A DNA stretch of 64,000 nt from JAGVSR01 sp963750715 (GTDB lineage: Bacteria; Pseudomonadota; Alphaproteobacteria; Rhizobiales; Hyphomicrobiaceae), in NCBI GenBank assembly GCA_963750715.1, contig CAVVRP010000012.1:930001-994000 (forward strand), written 5' to 3'. The position numbers and the translations under genes were made by a program. Within the stretch, counting starts at the first letter, position 1; each line of letters starts with the position of its first letter. The notes beneath the pieces are model-generated. The model ran no database searches, was not told the DNA's origin, and saw only the letters and a program-made list of their open reading frames with translations. Below are positions 8,704 through 18,513 of the stretch, piece after piece.

Positions 8704-9360
8704 TCAAGCAAGAAAAGGATTACTGCGCCGCTCGTTTCCAATGGTGCTCGGCGATCCGTGTCCGCAGATGAAGGCGAAGTCGTCGCCGAGCGGGAACAGC
8801 TTGGTGTGGATCGCCGAGATCAGGGCGTCATGGTCACCATAGGGGAAATCCGTGCGCCCTATCGAGCCCTTAAAAATGACGTCTCCCGCCAGCATGAACT
8901 TCTGCGCCCGATTGACGAACACCACCGAGCCCGGCGAGTGGCCCGGGCAATGCAAAATCTCGAACGTATGACCGCCAACGGTGACGGTCTCCCCCTCGAA
9001 GAGCCAGCGATCGGGCGTGACGTTGCGCGCCGGAATTCCGTACAATTCTCCCTGGCGCACTAGGTTGTCGAGAAGGAACTTGTCGGCGATGTGCGGCCCC
9101 TCGATTTCGACGCCCAGCGCCGCGCGCAATTCGTCGGCGCCCGCCGCGTGATCGATGTGCCCATGGGTCAGCAGGATCTTTTCCGGCTTCATACCAACTT
9201 CGGCGATGGCGCCACGGATCTCATCGAGATCGCCGCCCGGATCGACGATCGTGCCGGCCATCGTGTCGGGGTTCCACAGCAGCGTGCAGTTCTGCTGGAA
9301 CGGCGTAACAGGAATGATCGCGGCCTTCAGGCCGGATGGCACAGGTGTTCGATCGCTCAT
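8704..9360 (-). CDS. MBL-fold metallo-hydrolase (glyoxalase II-like)
   Basis: This 218-residue metallo-beta-lactamase-fold hydrolase carries the metal motif THGHIDHAAG (His66, His68, Asp70, His71). Downstream ligands are in HCPGHSPGS and in the terminal CGHGSPS. An opening segment FQQNCTLLWNPDT is typical of the YcbL-like, hydroxyacylglutathione hydrolase-related group. It probably cleaves a thioester in the cytosol; the true substrate is unproven. It lies 73 nt downstream of the carbamoyltransferase gene on the same strand and may share its transcript. Confidence 0.85.
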   Translation of the reverse strand: MSDRTPVPSGLKAAIIPVTPFQQNCTLLWNPDTMAGTIVDPGGDLDEIRGAIAEVGMKPEKILLTHGHIDHAAGADELRAALGVEIEGPHIADKFLLDNLVRQGELYGIPARNVTPDRWLFEGETVTVGGHTFEILHCPGHSPGSVVFVNRAQKFMLAGDVIFKGSIGRTDFPYGDHDALISAIHTKLFPLGDDFAFICGHGSPSTIGNERRSNPFLA

Positions 9361-9433
9361 ATTGTCTCGTCAATTGCAGGAATGCTGTCGGCGCTAGGTA
9401 ATGCCAACGGCGCTGGGAGGCGAGAAAATTCCG

Positions 9434-11197
9434 TCAGGTCGAGCCGGCCGACGGCACACTGACGAAGCTGTCGCGGCCCCGCTTGACGATCTCGGGATTG
9501 CGGTCGGTGGTGTAGTAGTCTCCGATAACCAGCACATCCATGTCGGTGCGCAGATAGCAGGAGATCGCCTCCTCGGGGCGGTTCACCACCGGTTCCTGCC
9601 GGTTAAAACTCGTGTTCAGAATGACCGGAATGCCGGTGAGCTTGGCGTACTCCTCGATCACTCCGTAGTAACGCGGGTTTGCTTCGCGCGCGATCGTCTG
9701 GATGCGGCCGGTGCCGTCGACGTGGGCCGCAGCAGGAATGAGGGGGATCTTGACCGGCCTGATGCGCGGCGCCAGCGTCATGAACGGATCTGCTTGGGTG
9801 ACCTCGAAGAATTCCTTCGCGTGTTCGACGAGCACGACCGGCGCGAAGGGCCGGAAGGCCTCGCGATGCTTGATCTTTGCGTTGATGAGTTCCTTGATCT
9901 TGTTGGAGCGTGCGTCCGACAGGATCGAACGGTTGCCGAGCGCGCGGGGGCCCATCTCGGCGCGACCCTGAAACCAGCCGACGATCTTTTGCTCGCTTAG
10001 ATCGTGCGCGACCTTCCTCAGCAGCGCGGCTTCATCGAAGCGCTGATACTTGAGGCCCGACTTGTCCAGCCCCGCCTTGATCTCGGCGTCATTGAACTCA
10101 ACGCCATAAAAGGCATGCGTCATTTCGAAGGTACGCGGATTCCCGAGCGTCTGGTGCCAGTGCCACAGGGCTGAACCGAGCGGCGCGCCGGTGTCGGACG
10201 CGCATGGCGGCACCCAGACATGCCTGTAATCGGTATCGCGCAGAATGCGCGCATTGGCGACGCAGTTCAGCGCGACGCCGCCCGAGATCACGAGGTTGCG
10301 CGAGGGATGCTTCTTGGAAAGGTTGCGGACGAGATGCAGGATCGTCTCTTCGATCGTGACCTGCAGGGCGTGGGCCAGATCGCGGTGGTGATCGGATAGG
10401 CTCTCACCCTTCTTCCTTGCGGCGCCGAAGGTCTGGTAGAACTTCCATTTGAACGGTTGGCGCAGGCCGTGCGTATCGAATGAGACGTAGTCGCGATTGA
10501 TGCGGAAGCCGCCGTCGGGGCGAAGCTCGATCAGTTCTCGGAACTTGGGCAAGTACCTTGGCCCGCCGCACGCGGCGAGCGCCATGACGGTGCCTTCCTC
10601 GAACACCTTGAAGCCAAGGTACTCCGTCGAGCACGTGTAGAGCATGCCGAGGCTGTCAAAGAAATCGCTCTGCCACTGGCGCTCGAGCTTGATGCCCTGC
10701 CCGGTAAAGGCGCTGGTCGAGGTGTCGTCGCCGTACCCGTCCATGATGAGAACGGTCGCCTCCTCGAACGGGGAGACGTTGAACACGGCAGCGTGCGCGC
10801 TGTGATGCGAGACCTGTACGATCTTCGGCATCTTGGAAAAGCCATACCGCTTGCCAAGGCCCATGTAGAGCCGGAACGGCAGGTTGACGATGGCCGAGGC
10901 CTGCACGCGATGGGCGCTCGGCCACAGGAGATTGAAGCTCGCCGGAGCTTTACCGAAGACGTTGTGCAAGAGCGTCGGACGCAGACGCGCCATCTCCCAC
11001 GGCGTCGTGATGACGTCTATATCCTCCAAACTGCGTTTGCCGTCGCCAAAGACGGCATCCAGGCACTGTTCCGGAAATTCGAGAGTATGTTTCTGCCGGT
11101 TGAACCGCTCTTCCTCTAGTACGTAGGCGGGAACACCGTTCTCAAGAAGCGCCAGACCCGTATCGTGAGACTTGGCCACAAGGCCGAGAATATTCAC
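9434..11197 (-). CDS. NodU/CmcH-family carbamoyltransferase
   Basis: This is a protein of about 587 residues. The preferred start is the GTG at 11197 (VNILGLVAKSHDTG), preceded by GGAAGGTGG at 8-nt spacing; an in-frame ATG at 11248 is less likely. The N-terminal Kae1-like ATPase half has the metal-binding VSHHSAHAAVF and VLIMDGYGDD. The C-terminal YrdC-like half has WFQGRAEMGPRALGNRS. The family moves carbamoyl from carbamoyl phosphate to a hydroxyl on a sugar, antibiotic or Nod factor. No nod or antibiotic genes are adjacent, so the acceptor is unknown. Only the metallo-hydrolase gene follows on the same strand. Confidence 0.88.
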   Translation of the reverse strand: MNILGLVAKSHDTGLALLENGVPAYVLEEERFNRQKHTLEFPEQCLDAVFGDGKRSLEDIDVITTPWEMARLRPTLLHNVFGKAPASFNLLWPSAHRVQASAIVNLPFRLYMGLGKRYGFSKMPKIVQVSHHSAHAAVFNVSPFEEATVLIMDGYGDDTSTSAFTGQGIKLERQWQSDFFDSLGMLYTCSTEYLGFKVFEEGTVMALAACGGPRYLPKFRELIELRPDGGFRINRDYVSFDTHGLRQPFKWKFYQTFGAARKKGESLSDHHRDLAHALQVTIEETILHLVRNLSKKHPSRNLVISGGVALNCVANARILRDTDYRHVWVPPCASDTGAPLGSALWHWHQTLGNPRTFEMTHAFYGVEFNDAEIKAGLDKSGLKYQRFDEAALLRKVAHDLSEQKIVGWFQGRAEMGPRALGNRSILSDARSNKIKELINAKIKHREAFRPFAPVVLVEHAKEFFEVTQADPFMTLAPRIRPVKIPLIPAAAHVDGTGRIQTIAREANPRYYGVIEEYAKLTGIPVILNTSFNRQEPVVNRPEEAISCYLRTDMDVLVIGDYYTTDRNPEIVKRGRDSFVSVPSAGST

Positions 11198-11500
11198 TTG
11201 GCGATCCACCTTCCCCGTCGCGGGCCGTTGTTTTGGGCCATGCCGCATCCGTTAAGAGCAAGAAGGACGTTAAGCCAAGTGCGGCCAGCATCCATGTCGC
11301 AGGTCAGTGCTTCAGGCATAACCCGGGCTCGCCTACCCTGCCGCAAGAACCCTGAGACGAGGTTGACGGCAGATGTTTACTTTTCGGATACCCGCCGAGT
11401 TGCAGGTCCAGATCGTCGCGGCCTGTCACGGGGACGGCTGACGAAGACCGCCGCTGCGGTGTAGATCAGAGCGGCTGTAGTGACGGCGGCGGGGACACGG
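11198..11500. other. Divergent intergenic region, nothing recognised
   Basis: About 300 nt separate the divergent carbamoyltransferase and coiled-coil genes. Both promoters must lie here, but I see no clear promoter hexamers, repeat or RNA structure beyond the ribosome site at the left edge. Confidence 0.4.
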
Positions 11501-11875
11501 ATGCAGTTGCGGGACATGCGGTTTGCACGGATCGAGGGAACGGAAGTCTTCGTTCAGGTGACGTCGGCGGCAGAAGCCAAGGAAGCGATCAAAGAGCTTC
11601 GCCACAAGAAGAAGGAGGTCGGGCTGCTCAAGCGGCGGCTTGCGACCGAATTGAAGCGGGCCCGCGCCGTGGAAAACCGCGCCGAGCAAGCGGCAGAGCG
11701 CGTTGCCCGCAAAAAGGGATTCATGGGCGCCCTGGCGCGCCTGTCCCATGCCTTCAGCGACGACGAGGCGACGGAAACGGTGGAGCGTGTGGAGCGCGAT
11801 ATCGTCCGGATCGAGGATATCCTACACAACATCGAAAGCTGCATCATACAGCTCGAAGGTAAGCTCTTGAAATAG
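11501..11875 (+). CDS. Hypothetical charged coiled-coil protein
   Basis: This is a protein of about 124 residues. The start is taken at the ATG at 11501 with CGGGGA just upstream; a GTG at 11480 is also in frame. After a short beta-like N-terminus (MRFARIEGTEVFVQV) the protein is almost wholly helical and charged, with two predicted coiled-coil blocks (about residues 30-75 and 90-120) separated by GFMGALARLSHAF. There is no signal peptide or membrane helix. It is divergent from the carbamoyltransferase gene. I do not recognise a family; it may be a structural or adaptor protein. Confidence 0.6.
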   Translation: MQLRDMRFARIEGTEVFVQVTSAAEAKEAIKELRHKKKEVGLLKRRLATELKRARAVENRAEQAAERVARKKGFMGALARLSHAFSDDEATETVERVERDIVRIEDILHNIESCIIQLEGKLLK

Positions 11876-11965
11876 CTACTGGCGGCATATCCCGCCGAAT
11901 GGATGATCGGGATTTTCCCCTCATTCGAGCGCGCTTCCAGCGGGCGCGAACCGCGCGCGCAGTTC

Positions 11966-11980
11966 TAGTCTTTTGGACTA
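11966..11980. promoter_or_regulatory. Inverted repeat upstream of aldehyde dehydrogenase
   Basis: TAGTC-TTTTG-GACTA, a perfect 5-bp inverted repeat, lies about 115 nt before the aldehyde dehydrogenase start. It could be an operator; no regulator is adjacent. Confidence 0.25.
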
Positions 11981-12094
11981 TGGCGCCCCACTTTGGGCTT
12001 GTGTAAGTTATGGCATCCGCTGGGGGTTTGAGTGACCGGCCCCGGCCCATAAACAATAACGACGCAAAATCAGTTTCTTGAGGAGGAGACACAC

Positions 12095-13615
<1,521 letters not shown>

Positions 13616-13645
13616 GGGGTCCGCCTTATCGGCAAGACAAGGGGC

Positions 13646-13671
13646 GGCGTCCGATCGTAAGGTCGGGCGCC
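13646..13671 (+). terminator. Hairpin after the aldehyde dehydrogenase gene
   Basis: A 9-bp stem with one G-U pair (GGCGTCCGA / TCGGGCGCC) and an 8-nt loop, 30 nt after the stop. It lacks a T tract, so it may only attenuate or stabilise the transcript. Confidence 0.45.
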
Positions 13672-13724
13672 GTTCCACTTACAGGTTCTGCCCACATCCA
13701 CAGCTATGATCGCGCGAGGCCCAC

Positions 13725-14324
13725 ATGACGACGAGCCCTACCCTTCGTTCGCTGCTTGGAATGCCGACGGAACCTGCTCCGCTCTCCAAATCGGCGCTGG
13801 TGCTGATCGACTGCCAGAACACATATCGCGAAGGCATCATGAAGCTCGAAGGCGTCGAACCGGCGCTCATCGAATGCAAGCGCCTACTGGAGCGCGCCCG
13901 CGCCGCCGGCACGCCCGTGATCCACATTCAGCACGACGGCGGCCCGGGCACGCCCTACGACGTCAGCGCCCACATCGGCCGGATCGCAGACGTGGTGGCG
14001 CCAGCTCCGGGCGAGAGGGTGATCACGAAAGAATATCCAAGCTCCTTCGAGAAGACCGATCTCGACGCCGAGCTGAAGCGGATCGGCGCCACCGATCTCG
14101 TGCTGGCCGGGTTCATGACCCACGTGTGCATCAACTCGACCGCCCGGGCCGCCTTCAATCATGGTTATCGCCCGACCGTCGTCGCCAACGCCACGGCGAC
14201 CCGATCCCTGCCCAACCCCACGGGCGGCGAGCTGAGCGCCTCTGAACTTCACAACGGCGCGTTGACAGCGCTGTCGGATATCTTCGCCATCGTGGTTCCC
14301 GATGCCAGCAATGTCCCGGGCTGA
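13725..14324 (+). CDS. Isochorismatase-family cysteine hydrolase
   Basis: This 199-residue single-domain hydrolase has the family triad: Asp in ALVLIDCQNTY, Lys in VITKEYPSSFEKTDL, and Cys in GFMTHVCINSTARAAF, with the usual cis-peptide region just before it. Relatives cleave nicotinamide, isochorismate, carbamates or ureides. The N-terminus (MTTSPTLRSLLGMPTEPAPL) is slightly longer than the minimal fold. It lies downstream of the aldehyde dehydrogenase on the same strand, with DUF779 genes immediately after it. Substrate unknown. Confidence 0.85.
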   Translation: MTTSPTLRSLLGMPTEPAPLSKSALVLIDCQNTYREGIMKLEGVEPALIECKRLLERARAAGTPVIHIQHDGGPGTPYDVSAHIGRIADVVAPAPGERVITKEYPSSFEKTDLDAELKRIGATDLVLAGFMTHVCINSTARAAFNHGYRPTVVANATATRSLPNPTGGELSASELHNGALTALSDIFAIVVPDASNVPG

Positions 14325-14352
14325 ACCTCGCCCGAATCCGGACGGTCCAAAC

Positions 14353-14685
14353 ATGACGCAGGAGATCGACGTGTCACGCGAGGCAAGCGCCCTGATCCTC
14401 GAGCTGCTGGCGCAGCACAAGGAGATCTGCTTCCATCTGTCGACGCGATACGGGCCAAACCTCATGTGCCTGCCAAAAGACGAACTGAAGATCGGTGAAC
14501 GCGATGTGCTCGTCGCTCAGTACTGTGGGGTGCCGGTCTATATGGCGCGGCATCAGGCGGACCGGTGGCGCAGCCGCAAGATGGCCATTGTCCTGGCCAT
14601 GGGTCGCGCGCCGGGGTTTTCGCTCGAAGCCCCGTCGGGACAGCACTTCGAACTGCGCGGCACGGCATTGGGCGGAGGCGCATGA
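14353..14685 (+). CDS. DUF779 paralogue lacking the N-terminal Cys cluster
   Basis: This is a protein of about 110 residues (ATG at 14353; an upstream ATG at 14302 inside the previous gene is also in frame). It aligns by eye with the DUF779 protein encoded 85 nt downstream: both share a helix, a strand pair ending in MC, the DELKIGERDV/REFKVGAQDV block, VPVYMARHQ/QPFYMGKAQ, and RAPGFSLEAPSGQHFELRG. The Gly-Gly-Cys-Cys-Asp-Gly motif of the second copy is replaced here by STRYGPN; only the single Cys of LMC remains. DUF779 proteins are known as neighbours of aldehyde dehydrogenases but their activity is unknown. This copy probably lost a metal or redox site. Confidence 0.65.
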   Translation: MTQEIDVSREASALILELLAQHKEICFHLSTRYGPNLMCLPKDELKIGERDVLVAQYCGVPVYMARHQADRWRSRKMAIVLAMGRAPGFSLEAPSGQHFELRGTALGGGA

Positions 14686-14769
14686 ACCGATCCTTGACCT
14701 ATCGCCCGAACTCCCCAATTTCTGGGACGAGAATAACGATCCCCACCAAGATCATCGAGGACCAGAGCC

Positions 14770-15195
14770 ATGTCTGAGCCGAGTGTGTCCACAAATAGCG
14801 TCCAACGGGTGACCGCCACGCCGGCCACGGAAGCGCTGATCGCTAAGCTGCAGACCATTCACGGGCCGCTGCTGTTCCATCAGTCCGGCGGCTGCTGCGA
14901 CGGTTCCGCGCCGATGTGCTACCCGCGCCGCGAGTTCAAGGTCGGCGCGCAGGATGTCTACATGGGCGAGATCGGCGGACAGCCGTTCTACATGGGGAAG
15001 GCGCAGTTCGAGTACTGGCAGCACACCCACCTCATCATCGACGTCGTGCCGGGGCGCGGCTCCGGCTTCTCGGTGGAAACTCCGGAAGGTGTCCGCTTCC
15101 TAACCCGCTCGCGCGTCTACACCGATGCCGAGTATGAAGTGCTGGAAACCATGGGGCCGCCGCCGACCGGCGTCGAAGTTCAGCCGGCATCGTAG
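14770..15195 (+). CDS. DUF779 family protein
   Basis: This 141-residue protein has a complete DUF779 signature: LLFHQSGGCCDGSAPMCYP (about residues 36-54) with three Cys, then VGAQDVYMGEIGGQPFYMG, QFEYWQHTHLIIDVVPGRG and GFSVETPEGVRFLTRSR. The family is typically encoded beside NAD-dependent aldehyde dehydrogenases, as here. The Cys cluster suggests metal binding or redox chemistry, but the role is not established. It is the last recognisable gene of the cluster. Confidence 0.88.
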   Translation: MSEPSVSTNSVQRVTATPATEALIAKLQTIHGPLLFHQSGGCCDGSAPMCYPRREFKVGAQDVYMGEIGGQPFYMGKAQFEYWQHTHLIIDVVPGRGSGFSVETPEGVRFLTRSRVYTDAEYEVLETMGPPPTGVEVQPAS

Positions 15196-15581
15196 GCGAT
15201 AATCGAATTTCCCGGAACAGGCTGAAAGCGCAACGGGTTTGCGCGTTGTTAAATACCGTGTGGACGAGCGGCCACAGGGGCATACCTAAGTCGTACCTGC
15301 ACGTCAGATCGAACTGTTTTTCGCCACGCGTCTCGCGCAAGTTCGCTCCCAATGCGACCGCCCGAGGTCAGTGCATGGAGCCCCGCCAGTGCTAGGGGCG
15401 TATCATGTGGGGTGTCTGTGCAGTTGAAATGGGACTGGCCGGCCTCGGGCTGTCGGATTTAACGGGCAAGCGATTTCATTGACGGGACCACGCCGACGGT
15501 TCCCCAAAACAAACAGAGCCCCAACCACTTCTGATCAGGGCCCTTGAAAGAGTGTGAGACAGGAGACGGGTTCCTCACCTA
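15196..15581. other. Intergenic region between DUF779 and ctrA 3' ends
   Basis: This 386-nt convergent gap has no supported gene. A weak minus-strand hairpin with a following T-rich stretch at about 15505-15545 (AGGGCCC ... GGGGCTCTG then TTTGTTTT) could end the ctrA transcript. Confidence 0.35.
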
Positions 15582-16280
15582 TCAGGCGGCGACAGTGCCT
15601 TCGTTGCCGGGATCGCGCAGCACGTAGCCGCGGCCCCAGACCGTCTCGATGTAGTGATTGCCGCCGGTGGCCGCCAGCAGCTTCTTGCGCAGCTTGCAGA
15701 TGAACACGTCGATGATCTTCAATTCGGGTTCGTCCATGCCGCCATAGAGATGATTGAGGAACATCTCCTTGGTCAGCGTCGTGCCCTTGCGCAGCGAGAG
15801 CAGCTCGAGCATCTGGTATTCCTTGCCGGTCAGATGAACGCGCTGGCCGTTGACCTCGACTGTCTTGGTATCGAGATTGACGCGCAGATCGCCCGTTTCG
15901 ATGACCGACTGTGCGTGCCCTTTCGAGCGGCGCACGATGGCGTGAATTCTTGCGACGAGCTCATCCTTGTGGAACGGCTTCGTCATGTAATCGTCGGCGC
16001 CGAAGCCAAGCCCCTTAACCTTGTCGTCGATCTGGGCATGACCCGAGAGGATCAGGATCGGGGTCGAAACCTTCGACACGCGGAGGGTCTTGAGAACATC
16101 GTAGCCGCTCATGTCGGGCAGGCCGAGGTCGAGCAGGATGATGTCGTAGTCATAGAGCTTGCCGAGGTCGACACCTTCCTCGCCAAGATCGGTGGTGTAG
16201 ACGTTGAAGCCTTCGGATTGCAGCATCAATTCGATGCTTCGTGCCGTCGCGCTATCATCCTCAATCAGAAGGACTCGCAT
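15582..16280 (-). CDS. ctrA: Cell-cycle response regulator CtrA
   Basis: This 232-residue OmpR-class regulator is a textbook CtrA. The receiver domain (1-115) has the acidic pocket EDD (7-9), the phospho-acceptor Asp51 in LLDLGLPD, and KPFHKDEL. The winged-helix DNA-binding domain (about 125-225) includes LTGKEYQMLELLSLRKG and the recognition region around IIDVFICKLRKKL. The C-terminus ends in Val-Ala-Ala, matching the Ala-Ala ClpXP degron of Caulobacter CtrA. CtrA controls division, DNA replication start, motility and polar development. Its gene is divergent from fliJ-like across a long regulatory gap with possible CtrA boxes, so autoregulation is likely. Confidence 0.97.
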   Translation of the reverse strand: MRVLLIEDDSATARSIELMLQSEGFNVYTTDLGEEGVDLGKLYDYDIILLDLGLPDMSGYDVLKTLRVSKVSTPILILSGHAQIDDKVKGLGFGADDYMTKPFHKDELVARIHAIVRRSKGHAQSVIETGDLRVNLDTKTVEVNGQRVHLTGKEYQMLELLSLRKGTTLTKEMFLNHLYGGMDEPELKIIDVFICKLRKKLLAATGGNHYIETVWGRGYVLRDPGNEGTVAA

Positions 16281-16972
16281 TGTCGTTCCTCTATTCCTGC
16301 CCCGTCGCCAGGATCGCCGCCGCCCCGAACTCGAAAACAGAACCCAAAGTTCGACACCGGTAAATCTCGGTTCGAACTAAACTCTCATTAGGAATTTACC
16401 GTGCAGAAGTTAACAAACCCTAATTTTGTCTTGAACATACTCGCCACGTGAAAGATTCTCGAACGACGAAGCACCGACTTCGGCCGCACGCCAGCCATCG
16501 CCCGGGACAAACCCAGAACGGCGCACATACATACTGTAAGAGAATTCCTACCCGTTCCCTCGACGTAGCAAAACGATTCCGGCAGCGCGCGGTTTCCCTC
16601 GTCTTGGCACACAACCCCGGGCTTGCCGCCCTAGCGTTCCCGTTACAATTCGCCCGCCGTCTAGCGTCGTCCGCTACGAATCAACAGGTAACAGAATTCG
16701 CGGACGTGCCCTAGAGCAGAAACTGTCCTTTTTCCGCACACGCAGGAGCACTTTAGCAAAACTCTGTATCTCGTTGCTTTACCGCCACTTAATTGGCATA
16801 TGCTACATTTCTCTGGTAAGGTTGAGACGCAACTTCGGACACGGGCGTAATTAGGTGACCGGCCGTGTTCACGCTCATCAACCGGGCGGCGAGGAAAACG
16901 CTGTGCAGTTGGCACGTTTCTTGGTTATCCGGGAGATGAGCTGCAGTTCGAACAAGTCAGGGGTATCGAACG
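16281..16972. promoter_or_regulatory. Long ctrA / fliJ divergent control region
   Basis: About 690 nt without a supported gene lie between the divergent ctrA and fliJ-like starts. The region is AT-richer than its flanks. It holds two CtrA-like half-site pairs (16377-16424) and three GANTC sites (16454-16458, 16574-16578 and 16678-16682), the methylation target of CcrM that modulates ctrA promoters in relatives. Promoter hexamers could not be assigned with confidence. Confidence 0.5.
16377..16424. promoter_or_regulatory. Candidate CtrA boxes upstream of ctrA
   Basis: CTAA-N7-TTAG at 16377-16391 and TTAA-N7-TAAT at 16410-16424. Each differs by two bases from the known CtrA consensus TTAA-N7-TTAA but keeps the 7-nt spacing. 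They lie 97-144 nt before the ctrA start. Autoregulation is inferred from relatives. Confidence 0.4.
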
Positions 16973-17359
16973 ATGAAATCACGGGACACCGCGTTGAGAC
17001 TGAAGCGCTTTGAAGCCGATGAAAAGGCCCGCAAAGTTGCCGATCTGGAATACATGATCCGCGACTTCGAGACGATGGCGGCCGACCTCGATCGCCAGAT
17101 CCAGGCCGAAGAAGACCGCACAGGCGTCAAGGACAAGTCGCACTTCGCCTACTCGACCTACGCAAAGTCAGCCGCCCAGCGCCGGGACAACCTGCGCTCG
17201 TCTGCCGGTGAACTGCGTGCCAAGCTCCAAGCCGCTCTCAAGGAGCGGGACGACGCGGCCGAGCAGGTGACGCGCGCCTACACCATGCCGCCTCGCGAGA
17301 TCACCGAAAAGCGCGGACGCCGTCGCATCGAGCGCAACACCAGCGCATCCCTGCGATAG
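16973..17359 (+). CDS. fliJ: FliJ-like flagellar export protein
   Basis: This 128-residue protein is almost entirely charged helix. The arrangement MKSRDTALRLKRFEADEKAR, then LEYMIRDFETMAADLDRQIQ, then a second long helix, is the antiparallel coiled coil of FliJ, the general chaperone-like part of the flagellar export ATPase complex. In Hyphomicrobiales a FliJ-like gene commonly sits beside ctrA, as here. The basic C-terminus (KRGRRRIERN) is notable. No other flagellar gene is in the window, so the assignment rests on fold and neighbourhood. Confidence 0.7.
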   Translation: MKSRDTALRLKRFEADEKARKVADLEYMIRDFETMAADLDRQIQAEEDRTGVKDKSHFAYSTYAKSAAQRRDNLRSSAGELRAKLQAALKERDDAAEQVTRAYTMPPREITEKRGRRRIERNTSASLR

Positions 17360-17525
17360 CCGGCGAAACGAATGCGGCGCGCCGCCTGTGAATGGCGGCC
17401 CCGCCGCGCCGCTCGACGGCTTGCATTCGCCTTTTTCCCGTGTCACGCAGCCAGTGGTTCTCGAAGCTGGCCTGGCCCGATCGACTGGCCACGGCAGACA
17501 TTGCACCATAGGGCTGACGCGGGGC

Positions 17526-18101
17526 ATGAACACGTTTCAGATGACGGCTGCGGTCGTCCTGGTCGCTGCCACACTGGCCGGCGGGTGCTCGACCGACGGC
17601 GGGACCACGCCGCTGGGCGTGCCGGGCGTAAGTTCATTACCTGAACTTCCCAAATTGCCCGACTTGCCGGCGTTATCGACGTTTAAGATCCAAGGCCCCG
17701 TGGTTGGCACCCCGACCGAGGTCTATACTCGGGTTGCCCGCGGCGTGCTGACTTGCTGGTTCGGCGCATCAGGCCCACTCAAGGGCGCCTACATCTACCA
17801 TGCCGAAGCGGACCCGCCTTCGAAAGGCGGGGCTTCGGTGATCGACGTGCACATTAAGGACCTCACCGTCAGCAAGGATCCTCGCGCGCTGAGGGCGTTC
17901 CGCGTCGCGATTGGTCCCGGCCCTGACAAAACCAAGCTCGAGACGGAGAACTTCAAGCTTCCCGAGGATCTGGCGACGCATCTCAGTTCCGACGTCAATC
18001 GATGGGCGGCCGACGAGGAAGGTTGCGGCGGGTCCCCTATCGCGACAGGCTGGACAGCGGATACCGCCACGCCCGTCGCGGATAAGAAGACTAAGCGATA
18101 G
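17526..18101 (+). CDS. Putative lipoprotein
   Basis: This is a protein of about 191 residues. The start at 17526 (MNTFQMTAAVVLVAATLAGG) gives a lipoprotein signal with lipobox LAGGC, Cys about residue 21; the frame is open to 17388 but the extension is not signal-like. A Pro/Leu-rich linker (LPELPKLPDLPALS) precedes a compact domain with VARGVLTCWFGASGPLKGAY and a second Cys near EEGCGGSP that may pair with it. It is probably anchored to a membrane facing the periplasm. It sits between fliJ-like and the convergent sciP. Function unknown. Confidence 0.65.
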   Translation: MNTFQMTAAVVLVAATLAGGCSTDGGTTPLGVPGVSSLPELPKLPDLPALSTFKIQGPVVGTPTEVYTRVARGVLTCWFGASGPLKGAYIYHAEADPPSKGGASVIDVHIKDLTVSKDPRALRAFRVAIGPGPDKTKLETENFKLPEDLATHLSSDVNRWAADEEGCGGSPIATGWTADTATPVADKKTKR

Positions 18102-18117
18102 CACCTGGAAAGCCAAT

Positions 18118-18148
18118 GCGCGCCGCCTCAAACAAGAAGGCAGCGCGC
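18118..18148. terminator. Bidirectional hairpin between lipoprotein gene and sciP
   Basis: An 11-bp stem with one mismatch (GCGCGCCGCCT / AGGCAGCGCGC) and a 9-nt loop lies in the convergent gap. There is no clear T tract on either side. Confidence 0.4.
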
Positions 18149-18185
18149 TGAAATGAATTAATGAACGTCTCTCCGTGGAGTTCGA

Positions 18186-18473
18186 TCAACCGCGATAATC
18201 TTGAACCCGCGTTGCGCGCAGCCCAGGCAGGCCGTGCTTGTCGATCGACCGCTGCCACGACAGGAACTCGTCGACGGTCAGCTTGTATCGCTCGCAGGCT
18301 TCCTCGATGCTGAGAAGGCCGCCACGAACTGCGGCGACTACCTCAGCCTTCCGGCGGATAACCCAACGCTTTGTGTCTTTTGGCGGAAGATCGGCAACCG
18401 TCAACGGACTCCCATCAGGGCCGATGACATAGCGTACGCGCGCTCTCATATGCTGTTCGGCCATGATACTCAT
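18186..18473 (-). CDS. sciP: SciP, small CtrA inhibitory protein (DUF1153)
   Basis: This is a protein of 95 residues or slightly fewer (ATG at 18473 or 18464). The DUF1153 core is clear: RYVIGPDGSPLTVADLPP, then KRWVIRRKAEVVAAVRGGLL, then the helix-turn-helix-like SIEEACERYKLTVDEFLSWQ. SciP binds DNA-bound CtrA and blocks its activation of target promoters in Caulobacter. It is encoded 2 kb from ctrA. A strong candidate CtrA box lies 41-55 nt before the start, which would close a feedback loop. Confidence 0.92.
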   Translation of the reverse strand: MSIMAEQHMRARVRYVIGPDGSPLTVADLPPKDTKRWVIRRKAEVVAAVRGGLLSIEEACERYKLTVDEFLSWQRSIDKHGLPGLRATRVQDYRG

Positions 18474-18513
18474 TACACTCTGCTGACCCGATCGCGATGG
18501 TAACGGATTGCTC

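Noticed and set aside
11981..12000. Sigma-54 promoter before the aldehyde dehydrogenase gene
   Set aside because: A GG and a GC dinucleotide are present but 15 nt apart rather than the required spacing, and no enhancer-binding activator gene is near.
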